This document shows positions 31,625-41,937 of a DNA stretch of 64,000 nucleotides, one piece after another. The stretch lies in contig NZ_BANX01000039.1 in assembly GCF_000334455.1 (NCBI RefSeq), forward strand, positions 1 through 64,000. Direction: 5' to 3'. Position numbers and translations under genes: made by a program. The notes under the pieces are model-generated. The model made no database searches. It was not told the DNA's origin and saw nothing but the letters and a program-made list of their open reading frames with translations. The stretch comes from Gordonia soli NBRC 108243 (lineage in GTDB: Bacteria > Actinomycetota > Actinomycetes > Mycobacteriales > Mycobacteriaceae). Numbering within the stretch: the stretch's first letter is position 1; each line of letters begins with the position of its first letter.

Positions 31625-33478
31625 ATGCAACTGCCCTACATCCCCAGCGACGTACCGTTCACCGGAGACCAGAAGGCCTGGCTCGCCGGGTTCCTCGCCG
31701 GACTGAACACCCGCATCGCGATGCCCGCGGGTGGACCCGGTTCCGCGGGCCCCGCTGCCGCAGACGACGCCGCACCGGCCGGTGTCGCGCTGCAGATCGC
31801 CTACGGCAGTCAGACCGGCACCGCCGAGCTGTTGACCGAGCAGGCCGAGGCGCTTGCCCGTGAGGCCGGATTCGTCCCGGCGACATGCGCGCTCGACGAC
31901 CTGACCACGGATGCGCTCTCCGCGGTACGCCGCCTGCTGATCATCACCTCCACCTACGGCGAGGGCGACATGCCCGACAATGCCGAACTCTTCTGGCAGG
32001 CATTGGCAAGCCACGACGCGCCACGGCTCGAGGGCCTCTACTACGGTGTCCTCGCACTCGGCGACAGCGGCTACGACGGCTTCTGTCAGGCCGGCAAGAA
32101 CATCGACGCGAGGCTGGCCGAGTTGGGTGCGACCCGCGTCCTCGACCGCGTCGACTGCGACGTCGAGTACGAGGAACCAGCCGAGGCCTGGCTCAGCGAT
32201 TCCATCCCGGCACTGGCCGCCGTCGACGGGCCGCCGGCACCGGAGGCAGCCCCACACAAGGCATCTGCCGTGGGCGGCGACGGGTCTGTCGGCGAACCGG
32301 CATCCGACGCCCCGGCCGCCGATGCCGCACCGAAGAAGACCAAGGCACGCACCAAGTCGAAGTGGACGCGGAAGAGTCCGTATCGCGCGACCATCGCCAC
32401 CAACCGGCTCCTCTCCGGCGAGAACTCGGCCAAGGAGGTCCGGCACCTGGAGATCTCGCTCGGCGACAGCGGGATCGAGTACCTGCCCGGCGACGGGATC
32501 GGCATCACACCGGTCAACGACCCCGATCTGGTGGAGCGGATCATCACCCGGCTGGGCGCCGATCCGGAGTCGGTCATCGCCGACCGCAAGGGCGAACGAA
32601 CGCTCCGCAGCGCCCTCACACACGAATACGAGATCCGCACCCCCTCGAAGTACCTGGTCGACTACATCGCCGAGCGCAGCGAGGACCCGGAGCTGAAGCA
32701 CCTGACCGCCAACGGCGACCGGGAGGCCATCGACGCGTGGCTCTGGGGGCGGGACGTCCTCGATCTCCTCGACCTGGACCCGACCCTCACCATCACGGCG
32801 GAGGAGTTGATCGCCGAACTGCGTCCGCTGCAGCATCGCGTGTATTCGATCTCGTCCAGTCCGGCCGCCCACGACGGCAGTGTCCACATCACCATGGCCG
32901 CGGTGCGGTACCGCTCCGGCGATCGCATGCGCGGCGGGGTCTGCTCCACCTATCTCGCCGACCGTCGGTCCGAGGGTGAGGAGGTCGACGTGTTCATCTC
33001 CGCCAACAACTCCTTCCGCCCGCCGGCCGACGACGCGTCGGCCATCATGATCGGCCCCGGCACGGGCATCGCACCGTTCCGTTCGTTCCTGCACGAGCGG
33101 TCCTCACGCGGGGCCACCGGCCGCAACTGGCTCTTCTTCGGCGACCAACACCGGGAGTCCGACTTCATCTACGCCGACGAGGTCGAACAGTTCCGGTCCG
33201 ACGGCGTGCTGACCCGACTCGACGTCGCGTTCTCGCGCGACCAGTCGCACAAGGTCTACGTCCAGGACCGCATGCGCGAGCAGGGCGCCGAACTGTGGGC
33301 CTGGCTCGAAGGCGGTGCCTCGGTGTACGTCTGCGGCGACGCCACCCGAATGGCGCGCGACGTGGATCTCGCCCTCCACGAGATCGTCGCCGAGCACGGC
33401 GGACTCGACGAGAACGGCGCACAGGACTACGTGAACGGCCTCCGGCGCGAGAAGCGCTACCTCCGAGACGTCTACTGA
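31625..33478 (+). CDS. CysJ-like diflavin reductase (FMN/FAD/NADPH)
   Basis: This 617-residue protein belongs to the cytochrome P450 reductase/sulfite reductase flavoprotein family. Residues 1-25 ([15 protein letters not shown]) resemble the CysJ N-terminus. The flavodoxin domain starts with [13 protein letters not shown], with [14 protein letters not shown] and [13 protein letters not shown] for FMN. A proline/alanine-rich linker (about 195-240) leads to the connecting domain. FAD is bound by RVYSISSSP and GGVCSTYL, and NADPH by [16 protein letters not shown] and [13 protein letters not shown]; the C-terminus ends in LRDVY. It takes two electrons from NADPH and passes them singly to an acceptor. 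The start ATG lies one base after the glutamate-synthase-like stop, with GAAGG inside that gene, so translation is coupled. No haemoprotein sulfite reductase subunit is nearby, so the acceptor is probably the upstream GltB-like or the downstream HmuS-like protein. Confidence 0.9.
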   Translation: MQLPYIPSDVPFTGDQKAWLAGFLAGLNTRIAMPAGGPGSAGPAAADDAAPAGVALQIAYGSQTGTAELLTEQAEALAREAGFVPATCALDDLTTDALSAVRRLLIITSTYGEGDMPDNAELFWQALASHDAPRLEGLYYGVLALGDSGYDGFCQAGKNIDARLAELGATRVLDRVDCDVEYEEPAEAWLSDSIPALAAVDGPPAPEAAPHKASAVGGDGSVGEPASDAPAADAAPKKTKARTKSKWTRKSPYRATIATNRLLSGENSAKEVRHLEISLGDSGIEYLPGDGIGITPVNDPDLVERIITRLGADPESVIADRKGERTLRSALTHEYEIRTPSKYLVDYIAERSEDPELKHLTANGDREAIDAWLWGRDVLDLLDLDPTLTITAEELIAELRPLQHRVYSISSSPAAHDGSVHITMAAVRYRSGDRMRGGVCSTYLADRRSEGEEVDVFISANNSFRPPADDASAIMIGPGTGIAPFRSFLHERSSRGATGRNWLFFGDQHRESDFIYADEVEQFRSDGVLTRLDVAFSRDQSHKVYVQDRMREQGAELWAWLEGGASVYVCGDATRMARDVDLALHEIVAEHGGLDENGAQDYVNGLRREKRYLRDVY

Positions 33479-33515
33479 CGCCACCCGCTCACACTGCGGA
33501 AAGGACCGACCCCGA

Positions 33516-34580
33516 ATGAGCGCTGCACCTGATCCCCATCACCACGACGACGCGTCCGAGGACGACGCCGCACACCGACCCAGGTGTGGGCGCGACCGCA
33601 ACTGCTGGTGTCCGGCAGATCGCGGTGCCAACGACCTCGACACCCTGCTGGCGTCACCGGGTTTCGCGGGCACCGTGCTCGACGCCGGCGTGGACGGGGT
33701 CGCCCCGCACCTGCCGCTGCTCGATCAGGTGGTCGGGGTGACCGTCGCCGGACCGGTCATCATGAACGACGTCGGCGCCCACCACGCACCGGTGGGCCTC
33801 GGTGGTCCCATCCGTTGTGATGCGTCGCGGATCACCCTGCGCCTCAACCCTGCTCGCCTCGGAGCTGCTCTGGTGACCGATCCGGCGGCACACGTACCGC
33901 CGACCCTCAGGTTGTTCGACGCGGACGGCAACACCGCGCACGCGACGTACCTGACGGAGGATTCCGACCGTCTGGCCTTCGAGGCGATCGCGATGATGGG
34001 CAGCGGTGGCGAGGCCGTCGCGCCCGCAGGCGCCCTCGACGACGTGCTCGCAGCAGAGGCCGAGCGCCGTCGCGACGCCGACCACCCGACGGCTCCGCCG
34101 GTCGCGGAGGCCGCGACACCCGACGGCATCGACCAGATCGAACAGTTCGACTCCATCCTGGGCGACGGCGGCGCCTACCGACTCTCGATGCTCCCCGCGG
34201 GAGCGGACGTGGGCATGGCCCGAGTACCGTCGCGCCGGGTCATCGCCGCACTCGAACACGCTGCGCTGCTGGGCATGCCGATGACCCTCGCGACGTCGGC
34301 GCCCGGCTGTGTGCAGATGCGCCACGATCACCTGGACGGCGCACGTGAGCACCGTGGTTCGATGGTGCTCGCGTCCGGGACGTGCCGGACGATGATCAAC
34401 TTCAACCTCGTGACCGAGTGCTGGATCACGTGGGCGCAGGGTGCGTGGGGCCGTACCGGTTCGATCGAGGTCTACGACCGCCACGGACGGTGCAGCCTGG
34501 TCGCCACCCAGACGGGATCGGTGTCGCCCGAGACCTTCTCCGCGTGGGAGCACCTGATGACGGATCTCGCCGGACACTGA
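33516..34580 (+). CDS. HmuS/ChuS-type haem-binding or haem-degrading protein
   Basis: This 354-residue protein has the length and two-repeat plan of the HmuS family. The first half ends in RLFDADGNTAHATYLTEDSD, matching the family FFD..G.AVHKVYL..HSD block. The second half has RVIAALEHAALLGMPMTL, APGCVQM and GSIEVYDRHGRCSLV, matching the PIMVFVGN-GCIQIH and SLE.FD..G blocks. HmuS/ChuS/PhuS proteins carry cytosolic haem and some degrade it reductively. The family IQIH His is replaced by Arg-His (VQMRHDH), and an N-terminal Cys cluster (CGRDRNCWC) is unusual. It lies 37 bp after the diflavin reductase with AAGGA before the ATG. Reductase plus haem protein is a natural redox pair. The family call is good; activity is not proven by sequence. 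Confidence 0.75.
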   Translation: MSAAPDPHHHDDASEDDAAHRPRCGRDRNCWCPADRGANDLDTLLASPGFAGTVLDAGVDGVAPHLPLLDQVVGVTVAGPVIMNDVGAHHAPVGLGGPIRCDASRITLRLNPARLGAALVTDPAAHVPPTLRLFDADGNTAHATYLTEDSDRLAFEAIAMMGSGGEAVAPAGALDDVLAAEAERRRDADHPTAPPVAEAATPDGIDQIEQFDSILGDGGAYRLSMLPAGADVGMARVPSRRVIAALEHAALLGMPMTLATSAPGCVQMRHDHLDGAREHRGSMVLASGTCRTMINFNLVTECWITWAQGAWGRTGSIEVYDRHGRCSLVATQTGSVSPETFSAWEHLMTDLAGH

Positions 34581-34599
34581 GGGGCCGCGTCGGATCGGC

Positions 34600-34697
34600 G
34601 TCGACCGTGCGCCCCAGAACGTCGACCGTGCGCCCCAGAACGTCGACCGTGCGCCCCAGAACGTCGATCGTGCGCTTTAGAACGTCGCCCGTGCACC
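34600..34697 (+). repeat. 21-bp tandem repeat array, about 4.7 units
   Basis: Units run at 34600-34620, 34621-34641, 34642-34662 and 34663-34683, with a partial unit to 34697. The first three are identical, with core GTCGACCGTGCGC; the fourth has drifted. The array begins 20 bp after the stop of the HmuS-like gene, reads in its sense, and lies in the convergent gap before the rho terminator. The core is the same as in the arrays at 10.8-11.05 kb. Confidence 0.92.
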
Positions 34698-34730
34698 GCC
34701 CGAGGCCGCCGAGTGCACATCCCGAGACGC

Positions 34731-34762
34731 CGATGACCCCCGGCCGGAGCCGAGGGTCATCG
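34731..34762 (-). terminator. Hairpin downstream of rho
   Basis: CGATGACCC (34731-34739) pairs with GGGTCATCG (34754-34762), with an inner CGGC/GCCG stem and a short loop. It lies 15 bp behind the rho stop. No U-tract follows, as is common for actinobacterial hairpin terminators. Confidence 0.6.
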
Positions 34763-34776
34763 TGGGAGATCTGCGA

Positions 34777-36882
34777 TCAGTCGTCGTTCATGGAGCCGGG
34801 CGCGGTCTTCTGCACCTGCATCAGGAACTCGATGTTGTTCTGAGTCTTCTTGAGTTGACTCACCAGGAGGTCGATCGCCTGCTGAGAGTCGAGTCCGCTC
34901 AGGACGCGACGCAGCTTGTGGACGATCGAGAACTCCTCGGGCGACAACAGGAGCTCGTCCTTGCGGGTGCTCGAGAGGTTGACGTCCACCGCGGGGAACA
35001 CCCTACGCTCGGAGATCTTGCGATCGAGCTTGAGCTCGGCGTTGCCGGTGCCCTTGAACTCCTCGAAGATCACCGTGTCACCGGTCGATCCCGTCTCCAC
35101 CAGCGCGGAGGCGATGATGGTCAGCGAGCCGCCGTTCTCGATGTTGCGGGCCGCACCCAGGAACCGCTTGGGCGGGTACAGCGCGGTGGAATCGACACCA
35201 CCGGAGAGGATTCGGCCCGACGCCGGCGAGGCGTTGTTGTACGCGCGGCCGAGACGGGTGATCGAATCCAGCAGGACGACGACATCCTTGCCGCCCTCGA
35301 CGAGTCGCTTGGCTCGCTCGATGGCGAGTTCGGCGACCGAGGTGTGGTCTGACGGTGGGCGATCGAAGGTGGAGGCGATGACCTCACCGTTGACCGACCG
35401 CGTCATGTCGGTGACCTCTTCCGGGCGCTCGTCGACGAGCACCACCATGAGGTGACATTCCGGATTGTTGGTGGTGATGGCGTTGGCGATGTCCTGCAGG
35501 ATCGTCGTCTTACCGGCCTTCGGCGGCGAGACGATCAGGGCGCGCTGCCCCTTGCCGATCGGCATGATCAGGTCGATCACACGGGTGGACAGTCGCTCCT
35601 TGGTCGTCTCCAGGCGGAGTCGCTGGTTCGGGTAGAGCGGCGTCAGCTTGCCGAACTCCGGCCGCTTGCGGGCCGTGTCGACGTCGGTGCCGTTGACGGT
35701 GTCCAGACGCACCAGTGGGTTGAACTTCTGTCGCTGATTTTGCTGATCGCCGTCCTTGGACACCTTCACCGCGCCGGTGATCGCGTCACCGCGCCGGAGC
35801 CCGTTCTTGCGGACGAGGTTCATCGAGACGTAGACGTCGTTCGGTCCGGCCAGATACCCCGACGTGCGCACGAAGGCGTAGTTGTCGAGGACGTCGAGGA
35901 TGCCCGCGACCGGCTGGACGACATCGTCCTCGGCGATCTGCGGCTCACCCGACGGGTCGCGATCGCGTCCACGACGACGCTCACGGAACCGGCGGCCCCG
36001 ACGTCCGCGGCCGTTGCCGTCCTCGTCGTCGTCGTTGTTCTGCTGGTTGCCGCCGCCCTGGTTGCCCTGGTTGCCGCCGCCTTGGTTACCGCCGCCCTGC
36101 TTGTTCTGGTTGCCGCCCTGGTTGTTCTGACCCGAGTTGCGGTCACCGTTGTTGTTGCGGTTGTTGCGATCGCGGTTTCGGTTGCGGTTGCGGTTCTCGC
36201 CACCGTCGCCGTCACCCGCCCGCTCCGAGTTCTTCTTCTCGTCGCCGCTCTTGGAATCCCCGCCCTTGGACTCGCTGCCCTTGGAATCGGGGTTCCGGGC
36301 CTCGTCGCGCTGCGATTCGTTGCCCGACGATGCGTCGCGCCTGGACTCGCCACGCGCCGAGTCGGCGCCGGTCGACGTCGCCTCGGTCGTCGCCGCCGGC
36401 GTGTCTGAGCTCTGGCCGCGGTTCTCGGCCGGATCGCCACCGCGGTCGGCCGACGACTTCTCGTCGGCGTCGTTCGTGCCGGCGCTGTCACCACCGCGGC
36501 TGTCACCACCGCGACGGCGCGAGCGCGCACCGGACTCGTTGCCGGACCGGGTGTCGGCCGGAGGAGTGTCGGCGGGGACCGACGCACTCTCGGCGCCCTG
36601 GTTGGTCGAGTCACCGAGAGCGAGCTGGCCGTTGCCCGCCGCGGAAGCGGACGAGCCGCCACCCTGGCGCTCCTTGATGGCGGCGATCAGGTCGCCCTTA
36701 CGCATTCCGGAGGTGCCCTTGATGCCCAGTTCGCCCGCGAGAGCGCGCAGTTCGCTGAGCACCATGCCGGCGAGGCCGGTGCGGGCGGAGGTCTTGGTGC
36801 GCCCCTTGGGCGCGGCCTCGGTCGCCGACGAACCGTCGGTGGCTGTGTCGACCGAAGTGGTGATCAGATCCGTATCCGTCAC
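34777..36882 (-). CDS. rho: Transcription termination factor Rho with long disordered Asn/Gly/Arg-rich insertion
   Basis: With GTG 36882 (GAAAGGATATCC just before it) the protein has 701 residues; E. coli Rho has 419. Residues about 35-75 form the Rho N-terminal helical domain (SELRALAGELGIKGTSGMRKGDLIAAI). About 230 disordered residues follow: first Ser/Asp/Glu-rich, then almost pure Asn, Gly, Gln and Arg (NQGGGNQGNQGGGNQQNN), ending in an Arg block (RGRRGRRFRERRRGRDR). The CSD RNA-binding domain and hexameric ATPase core follow, with Walker A PPKAGKTT, Walker B VVVLLDSITRLGRAYN and the Q/R-loop region. It terminates transcription at rut sites. The insertion is an actinobacterial trait that binds RNA and may form condensates. 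Confidence 0.95.
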   Translation of the reverse strand: MTDTDLITTSVDTATDGSSATEAAPKGRTKTSARTGLAGMVLSELRALAGELGIKGTSGMRKGDLIAAIKERQGGGSSASAAGNGQLALGDSTNQGAESASVPADTPPADTRSGNESGARSRRRGGDSRGGDSAGTNDADEKSSADRGGDPAENRGQSSDTPAATTEATSTGADSARGESRRDASSGNESQRDEARNPDSKGSESKGGDSKSGDEKKNSERAGDGDGGENRNRNRNRDRNNRNNNGDRNSGQNNQGGNQNKQGGGNQGGGNQGNQGGGNQQNNDDDEDGNGRGRRGRRFRERRRGRDRDPSGEPQIAEDDVVQPVAGILDVLDNYAFVRTSGYLAGPNDVYVSMNLVRKNGLRRGDAITGAVKVSKDGDQQNQRQKFNPLVRLDTVNGTDVDTARKRPEFGKLTPLYPNQRLRLETTKERLSTRVIDLIMPIGKGQRALIVSPPKAGKTTILQDIANAITTNNPECHLMVVLVDERPEEVTDMTRSVNGEVIASTFDRPPSDHTSVAELAIERAKRLVEGGKDVVVLLDSITRLGRAYNNASPASGRILSGGVDSTALYPPKRFLGAARNIENGGSLTIIASALVETGSTGDTVIFEEFKGTGNAELKLDRKISERRVFPAVDVNLSSTRKDELLLSPEEFSIVHKLRRVLSGLDSQQAIDLLVSQLKKTQNNIEFLMQVQKTAPGSMNDD

Positions 36883-37145
36883 GGATATCCTTTCGTTCCC
36901 CCTGCAGACCGGACCCACATGAGGGTGGGATCTCACTCTCCTGGCTCCGGGCGGGATCGCCGTCCGTTGGTGGACGGGCAGAAAATTGTGGTCCGCTGCG
37001 ACATGCTCCTGAGCGGTGACAGCTCATCAGGCGTTTCGGCTCCAGCCGAGAGGGCCAGACAAGGAATCAGCGAGGAGCACGGCAGAACAAGCCTGCGCGG
37101 CTAGACCTGACCATGGTAACCCGACGCAACCGTGTCGGCAACAAT
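36883..37145 (-). other. Untranslated region between thrB and rho
   Basis: This 263-bp gap precedes the rho start. I see no convincing short ORF, riboswitch or terminator. In other bacteria rho controls itself by terminating within its leader, so the length is suggestive, but nothing in the sequence proves it. Confidence 0.35.
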
Positions 37146-38111
37146 CTACGAGATCTGCACGCCGTGAGCGATCTCGACGCGGTGCGCGACGAACCCGAGG
37201 TCGGTGGCCAGCCCCTCCAACTCGGCGTCGACCGGTTCGGTGCCGAGCAGAAGGACGGTCGGGCCGGCTCCGGAGACCGTCGCCGCACGTCCGCGGTGCC
37301 GCAGGGCCTCGACGAGACCAGCCGTCTCGGGCATCGCCGCACTGCGGTAACCCTGGTGGAGGGTGTCGGCGGTCGCGTCGAACAAGGTCTCCGGGGCGCT
37401 GGTCAACGCGACCACCGCGAGCGCAGCACGACTCAGGTTGAACACGGCGTCGGCCCGCGGCACCTGGTCCGGCAACAGCGCCCGGGTGAACGAGGTGGAC
37501 GACTCGGTGTCCGGCACGAACGCGGTCGCAACGATGTCCGGATGCAGCTCGAGCCTGCGGGCGCGGTAGGCGGTGACACCGTCGTCGCCGGCAACCGTCC
37601 AGGTCACGACCGCAGAGCCGAGAACGCTGGCCGCGGCGTTGTCGGGATGTCCCTCGAACTCCCCTGCCAACTGCACCAAGACCTCGTCGGAGAGTCGCCC
37701 GTGGCCCGCTCGGTCCAGCAGACCGGACGCGGCGGCGAGTCCGGAGACCACCGCAGCAGCCGACGAACCGAGGCCGCGCGAATGCGGAATCGAGTTGCGG
37801 CATCGCAGATGCAGGCCGTCGGCGTCCACGCCCGCCGAGCTCAATCCGCGTCGCAGGGCCCGGACCACCAGGTGGGTGTCGTCAGTCGGCACCGATCCGG
37901 CGCCCTCGCCGGAGACCTCGACGAGACTCGGACCCGGCGTGGCGGTCACCTCGAGATCGTCGTAGATCCCCAGAGCGACTCCGAGACAGTCGAATCCGGG
38001 CCCGAGATTGGCACTCGACGCCGGTACCCGCACCTGGGTCGAGATGCCATCGGGAAGTCGTGTCCCCGCCCCCACGGTCGACACCCGCGGCTCAGCCGAC
38101 GCCGAGGGCAC
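37146..38111 (-). CDS. thrB: Homoserine kinase
   Basis: This 321-residue GHMP-family kinase phosphorylates homoserine with ATP, the step before threonine synthase. [16 protein letters not shown] is the N-terminal substrate motif, [15 protein letters not shown] the ATP loop, [15 protein letters not shown] the typical follow-up, and [11 protein letters not shown] the C-terminal glycine motif. The GTG start at 38111 lies 20 bp inside thrC, indicating coupled translation. It is the last gene of the hom-thrC-thrB unit. Confidence 0.94.
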   Translation of the reverse strand: MPSASAEPRVSTVGAGTRLPDGISTQVRVPASSANLGPGFDCLGVALGIYDDLEVTATPGPSLVEVSGEGAGSVPTDDTHLVVRALRRGLSSAGVDADGLHLRCRNSIPHSRGLGSSAAAVVSGLAAASGLLDRAGHGRLSDEVLVQLAGEFEGHPDNAAASVLGSAVVTWTVAGDDGVTAYRARRLELHPDIVATAFVPDTESSTSFTRALLPDQVPRADAVFNLSRAALAVVALTSAPETLFDATADTLHQGYRSAAMPETAGLVEALRHRGRAATVSGAGPTVLLLGTEPVDAELEGLATDLGFVAHRVEIAHGVQIS

Positions 38112-39183
38112 GTGCCACCGCCACCGGATCGACCGGGATGGCCTCGACCTCGGGGATACCCGACAGCGCGGTGTCGGGGTCCTTGAGGCCGTTGCCGGTC
38201 ACCGTGCACACGACCGTCTCGCCCTTCGCGACCCAGCCTTCCTCCCTCGCCGCGAGCAGGCCCGCGACACTGGCCGCCGAGGCGGGCTCCACGAACACGC
38301 CCTCACGACCCGCGATCAGGCGGTAGGCCTCGAGCAGCTTCTCGTCGGTGGCGGCCCGGAACTGACCGCCGGACTCCTCCTTGGCCGCGACCGCCTGGTT
38401 CCAACTGGCGGGCGAACCGATCCGGATGGCCGTGGCGATGGTCTCGGGCTCACGCACCGGAGCACCGTTGACCAGCGGTGCGGCGCCGGCAGCCTGCACG
38501 CCGAGCATTCGGGGCAGGCGGTCGGACACGCCGTCGGCGTGGTACTCGCGGTAGCCCTTCCAGTACGCGGTGATGTTGCCGGCATTGCCGACCGGCAGGG
38601 CGTGCACGTCGGGTGCCTTACCGAGCACGTCGACGATCTCGAACGCGGCCGTCTTCTGTCCCTCGATACGTGCCGGGTTCACCGAGTTGACCAGCTCGAT
38701 CTCGGTGAACTCGGCCGTGGCCTTGCGCGCCAGCTCGAGGCAGTCGTCGAAGTTGCCCAGCACCTGGACGATCTTCGCACCGTGCATCACCGCCTGGGCG
38801 AGCTTGCCCATCGCGATCTTGCCCTGCGGGATGAGCACCGCGCAGGTGATGCCCGCGCGGGTCGCGTACGCCGCGGCCGACGCCGAGGTGTTGCCGGTCG
38901 ACGCGCACAGCACGGCGGTCTTGCCATGGTTCACCGCGTTGCTGACCGCCATGGTCATGCCGCGGTCCTTGAACGAGCCGGTGGGATTGAGTCCCTCGAC
39001 CTTGAGATACACCTCGCAGCCGGTGACCTCGGAGATGTGCGGGGCCTCGATGAGCGGTGTACCGCCCTCGAGCAGGGTGACGACCTTCCAGTCGGCGCCG
39101 ACGGGCAGCCGATCACGGTAGGCCTCGATCAGTCCGGGCCACCGCACGTGCACCGGCGCGGCGGCGGGAGTGGGGTCAGTCAT
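38092..39183 (-). CDS. thrC: Threonine synthase
   Basis: This 363-residue PLP enzyme converts O-phosphohomoserine to threonine. PLP-Lys lies in [16 protein letters not shown]; the phosphate and pyridine-binding residues are in [15 protein letters not shown] and [13 protein letters not shown]. Start ATG 39183 fits the mycobacterial protein length; hom stops 8 bp inside it. The short actinobacterial class is evident, with no long N-terminal extension. Confidence 0.96.
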   Translation of the reverse strand: MTDPTPAAAPVHVRWPGLIEAYRDRLPVGADWKVVTLLEGGTPLIEAPHISEVTGCEVYLKVEGLNPTGSFKDRGMTMAVSNAVNHGKTAVLCASTGNTSASAAAYATRAGITCAVLIPQGKIAMGKLAQAVMHGAKIVQVLGNFDDCLELARKATAEFTEIELVNSVNPARIEGQKTAAFEIVDVLGKAPDVHALPVGNAGNITAYWKGYREYHADGVSDRLPRMLGVQAAGAAPLVNGAPVREPETIATAIRIGSPASWNQAVAAKEESGGQFRAATDEKLLEAYRLIAGREGVFVEPASAASVAGLLAAREEGWVAKGETVVCTVTGNGLKDPDTALSGIPEVEAIPVDPVAVARALGVG

Positions 39184-40519
39184 CGGTACCTTCCAATCGC
39201 AACACACTCGACACCTTGATCACGGCATCCATGTCTTCCAGAGCCGCAACACATTCGGACTGGTAGCGGTCCGGCGCGCGGTGCGTGACCAGGATCAGCC
39301 GGGCGTCGTCACCCGCACCTTCCTGTCGCACGGCCGCGATGCTCACCGATCGCTTCGAGAACTCGCCGGCCACCTGCGCGAGCACACCGGGGCGGTCGGC
39401 GACCCGCATCGAGACGTAGTAGCGCGTGAGCACGTCGTCGATGGGCGCCACGGGCAGCGACGCGTACGTCGACTCCAACGGTCCACGTCCGCCGTGCACC
39501 TTGTTGCGGGCCGCCATCACCAGATCGCCGAGAACCGCTGACGCCGTGGGTGATCCGCCGGCACCCTGACCGTAGAACATCAGCCGACCGGCGTTCTCGG
39601 CCTCGACGACGACGGCGTTGAAGGCGCCGTTCACCGTCGCGAGCGGGTGGTGATGCGGTATGAGCGTCGGGTACACGCGGGCCGACACCCGTTGCCTGCC
39701 GTCGGCGCTGCGCACGCGTTCGCAGATCGCGAGCAGCTTGATGGTGCAGTCGAACTTCTTCGCACTGACCAGATCTGCCGCCGTGATCGACGAGATCCCC
39801 TCGCGATGGACATCGGCCGCGGTGACCCGGGTGTGGAAGGCGATCGACGCGAGGATCGCCGCCTTGGCGGCCGCGTCGTAACCTTCGACGTCGGCTGTCG
39901 GATCGGCCTCGGCATAGCCGAGTCGCCCCGCTTCCGCCAGTGTGTCCGCATAGTCGGCGCCGGTCTCGTCCATCGCCGACAGGATGTAGTTGGTGGTGCC
40001 GTTGACGATTCCGGCGACGCGTTCGACCGTGTCGCCGGCCAGCGACTGCATCAGGGGTCGGATCACCGGGATCGCCCCCGCGACGGCGGCCTCGAAGTAG
40101 AGGTCGACCTTGGCGCCCGCCGCAGCGGTCGCGAGCTCGCCGGTGTACTCCGCCAGCAGCGCCTTGTTGGCGGTCACCACCGACTTGCCGTTGAGCAGCG
40201 CGGTGCCGATCAGTGCTCGTGCCGGATCGATCCCACCCATCAACTCGACCACGATGTCGACGTCGTCCCGGGCGACCAGGGCCGCGGGATCGTCGGTCAG
40301 CAGCGCGCTGTCGATGTCACGCGGCCGGGCCAGATCACGCACCGCGACTCCGCGCAACGCGAGCGGCGCACCCACCCGCGAACGCAGGTCGTCGGCGTTG
40401 TCCCGCAGGATGCGGACCACCTCGGCACCGACGTTGCCCATACCGAGCACCGCGATACCGATCTCGCGTGCGGTACCCGCTCCGGTGGAGCCGTCGACGG
40501 GGCTGGTCGTCGTGCTCAC
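39176..40519 (-). CDS. hom: Homoserine dehydrogenase
   Basis: This 447-residue enzyme reduces aspartate semialdehyde to homoserine. The Rossmann loop [18 protein letters not shown] is at about residues 20-37; the catalytic region has [39 protein letters not shown] and [17 protein letters not shown]-terminal ACT domain ([17 protein letters not shown]) should bind threonine for feedback inhibition. The start is GTG 40519, overlapping the lysA stop by 4 bp; the open frame upstream of it is antisense or non-homologous. Confidence 0.96.
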   Translation of the reverse strand: MSTTTSPVDGSTGAGTAREIGIAVLGMGNVGAEVVRILRDNADDLRSRVGAPLALRGVAVRDLARPRDIDSALLTDDPAALVARDDVDIVVELMGGIDPARALIGTALLNGKSVVTANKALLAEYTGELATAAAGAKVDLYFEAAVAGAIPVIRPLMQSLAGDTVERVAGIVNGTTNYILSAMDETGADYADTLAEAGRLGYAEADPTADVEGYDAAAKAAILASIAFHTRVTAADVHREGISSITAADLVSAKKFDCTIKLLAICERVRSADGRQRVSARVYPTLIPHHHPLATVNGAFNAVVVEAENAGRLMFYGQGAGGSPTASAVLGDLVMAARNKVHGGRGPLESTYASLPVAPIDDVLTRYYVSMRVADRPGVLAQVAGEFSKRSVSIAAVRQEGAGDDARLILVTHRAPDRYQSECVAALEDMDAVIKVSSVLRLEGTDD

Positions 40520-41937
40520 TGTTGCACCTCCAGACTGAAGAAATCGTCGACCGTCTCCCGCCGCAGCAGGACTCGCGAATCCGAATCGCGCACCGCCACC
40601 ACGGGCGGGCGCATGGTCATGTTGTAGCGGCTCGACATCGAGTAGCAGTACGCACCGGTCGCGGCCACGGCGAGCAGGTCGCCCGGCTCGAGGTCCTCGG
40701 GTAGCCAACAATCCTTGATCACGATGTCACCGCTCTCGCAGTGCTTTCCGACGACCCGACTGACCACCGCCCGGGCGTCCGAGACCCGGGAGACCAGACG
40801 GACGTCGTATTCGGCCTGATACAGCACCGTGCGGATGTTGTCGCTCATGCCGCCGTCGACCGACACGTACCGGCGAATGGTGTTCTGCCCGAGGTCGACG
40901 TCCTTGATGGTGCCGACACGGTAGAGCGTCACGGTGCCCGGCCCGGCGATCGCACGGCCCGGTTCGACGGCGAGCGTCGGGACCGGTAGTCCGAGGGCCG
41001 CGGACTCGCGACGCACGATCTCGGCGAGACGCTCGGCCACCGCGCCGATCGGCAGGGGGTCGTCGGTCGGGAGATACGAGATCCCCAGTCCGCCACCGAG
41101 ATCGACGATGGAGATCTGCGAGGTCTTGTCCACTCCGAACTCCGCGACGACGGTGCGCAACAGTTCGAGCACCCGCCGTGCGGCCAGGTCGAAGCCGTCC
41201 ATGTCGAAGATCTGTGAGCCGATGTGGCTGTGCAGGCCGACGAGTCGCAGATTGTCGGTGGCGAAGACGCGGCGGATGGCCTCGATCGCCACCCCGCCGG
41301 CAAGTGCGAATCCGAACTTCTGGTCTTCGTGGGCAGTCGAGATGAATTCGTGGGTATGAGCTTCGACGCCGACGGTGATGCGCACCAGGACGTCGGCGAC
41401 GATCCCCCGCTCCCCCGCCAGCGCGTCGAGGCGATCGATCTCGATCATCGAGTCGAGGACGATGTGGCCGACGCCCGCATCGAGCGCCATGGCGAGTTCG
41501 GCCGGACTCTTGTTGTTGCCGTGCAACGCGATCCGGTCGGCCGGGAAGTCGGCGCGCAGTGCGATCGCGAGTTCGCCGCCGGAGCAGACGTCCAGCCAGA
41601 GGCCCTCTTGGTCGACCCAGCGGGCGATCTCCGTGCTCAGGAATGCCTTGGAGGCATAGTGGACCCGTCCGTGCGGGCCGAAGGCCGCCAGCATGTCGGC
41701 GCAACGAGACCGGAAGTCGTCCTCGTCGAGCACGAACAGCGGTGTCCCGTAACGCTCGGCGAGGTCGGTGACCGCGATCCCCGCGATGCTGACCACGCCG
41801 TCGTCCTCACGACGGGCGTTGCGCGGGTAGACCGCGGCCGGGATGGCGGCCAGTTCGTCGGGCGCACTGGGACGTTCGGCCAGATGCGGGGCCGCCAGCA
41901 ACTCTGCGTGCCGGGGTCCGGCCGGATGCGCGTTCAC
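40516..41937 (-). CDS. lysA: Diaminopimelate decarboxylase
   Basis: This 473-residue PLP enzyme of the alanine-racemase fold makes L-lysine from meso-diaminopimelate. PLP-Lys is in HYASKAFLS, the His-Gly segment in [10 protein letters not shown], and the phosphate loop in [21 protein letters not shown] binds substrate, and the active-site Cys lies in KHCESGDIV with the Tyr in [14 protein letters not shown]. The GTG start at 41937 overlaps the argS stop by 4 bp. Confidence 0.96.
   Translation of the reverse strand: MNAHPAGPRHAELLAAPHLAERPSAPDELAAIPAAVYPRNARREDDGVVSIAGIAVTDLAERYGTPLFVLDEDDFRSRCADMLAAFGPHGRVHYASKAFLSTEIARWVDQEGLWLDVCSGGELAIALRADFPADRIALHGNNKSPAELAMALDAGVGHIVLDSMIEIDRLDALAGERGIVADVLVRITVGVEAHTHEFISTAHEDQKFGFALAGGVAIEAIRRVFATDNLRLVGLHSHIGSQIFDMDGFDLAARRVLELLRTVVAEFGVDKTSQISIVDLGGGLGISYLPTDDPLPIGAVAERLAEIVRRESAALGLPVPTLAVEPGRAIAGPGTVTLYRVGTIKDVDLGQNTIRRYVSVDGGMSDNIRTVLYQAEYDVRLVSRVSDARAVVSRVVGKHCESGDIVIKDCWLPEDLEPGDLLAVAATGAYCYSMSSRYNMTMRPPVVAVRDSDSRVLLRRETVDDFFSLEVQQ

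Noticed and set aside
29464-31626. 720-residue open frame on the minus strand inside the GltB-like gene
   Set aside because: It is the antisense of a clearly homologous coding region in high-GC DNA and has no recognisable domain.
31625-33478. Assignment of the diflavin protein as assimilatory sulfite reductase CysJ
   Set aside because: Sequence fits CysJ, but no CysI/sulfite reductase haemoprotein or other sulfur gene is near, and the operon partners point elsewhere. Kept only as family name.
34472-34720. Short frames encoding a regular seven-residue repeat (TVRPRTS and similar)
   Set aside because: They are translations of the 21-bp DNA repeat; the period is a multiple of three, so all frames stay open. 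No start region or homology.
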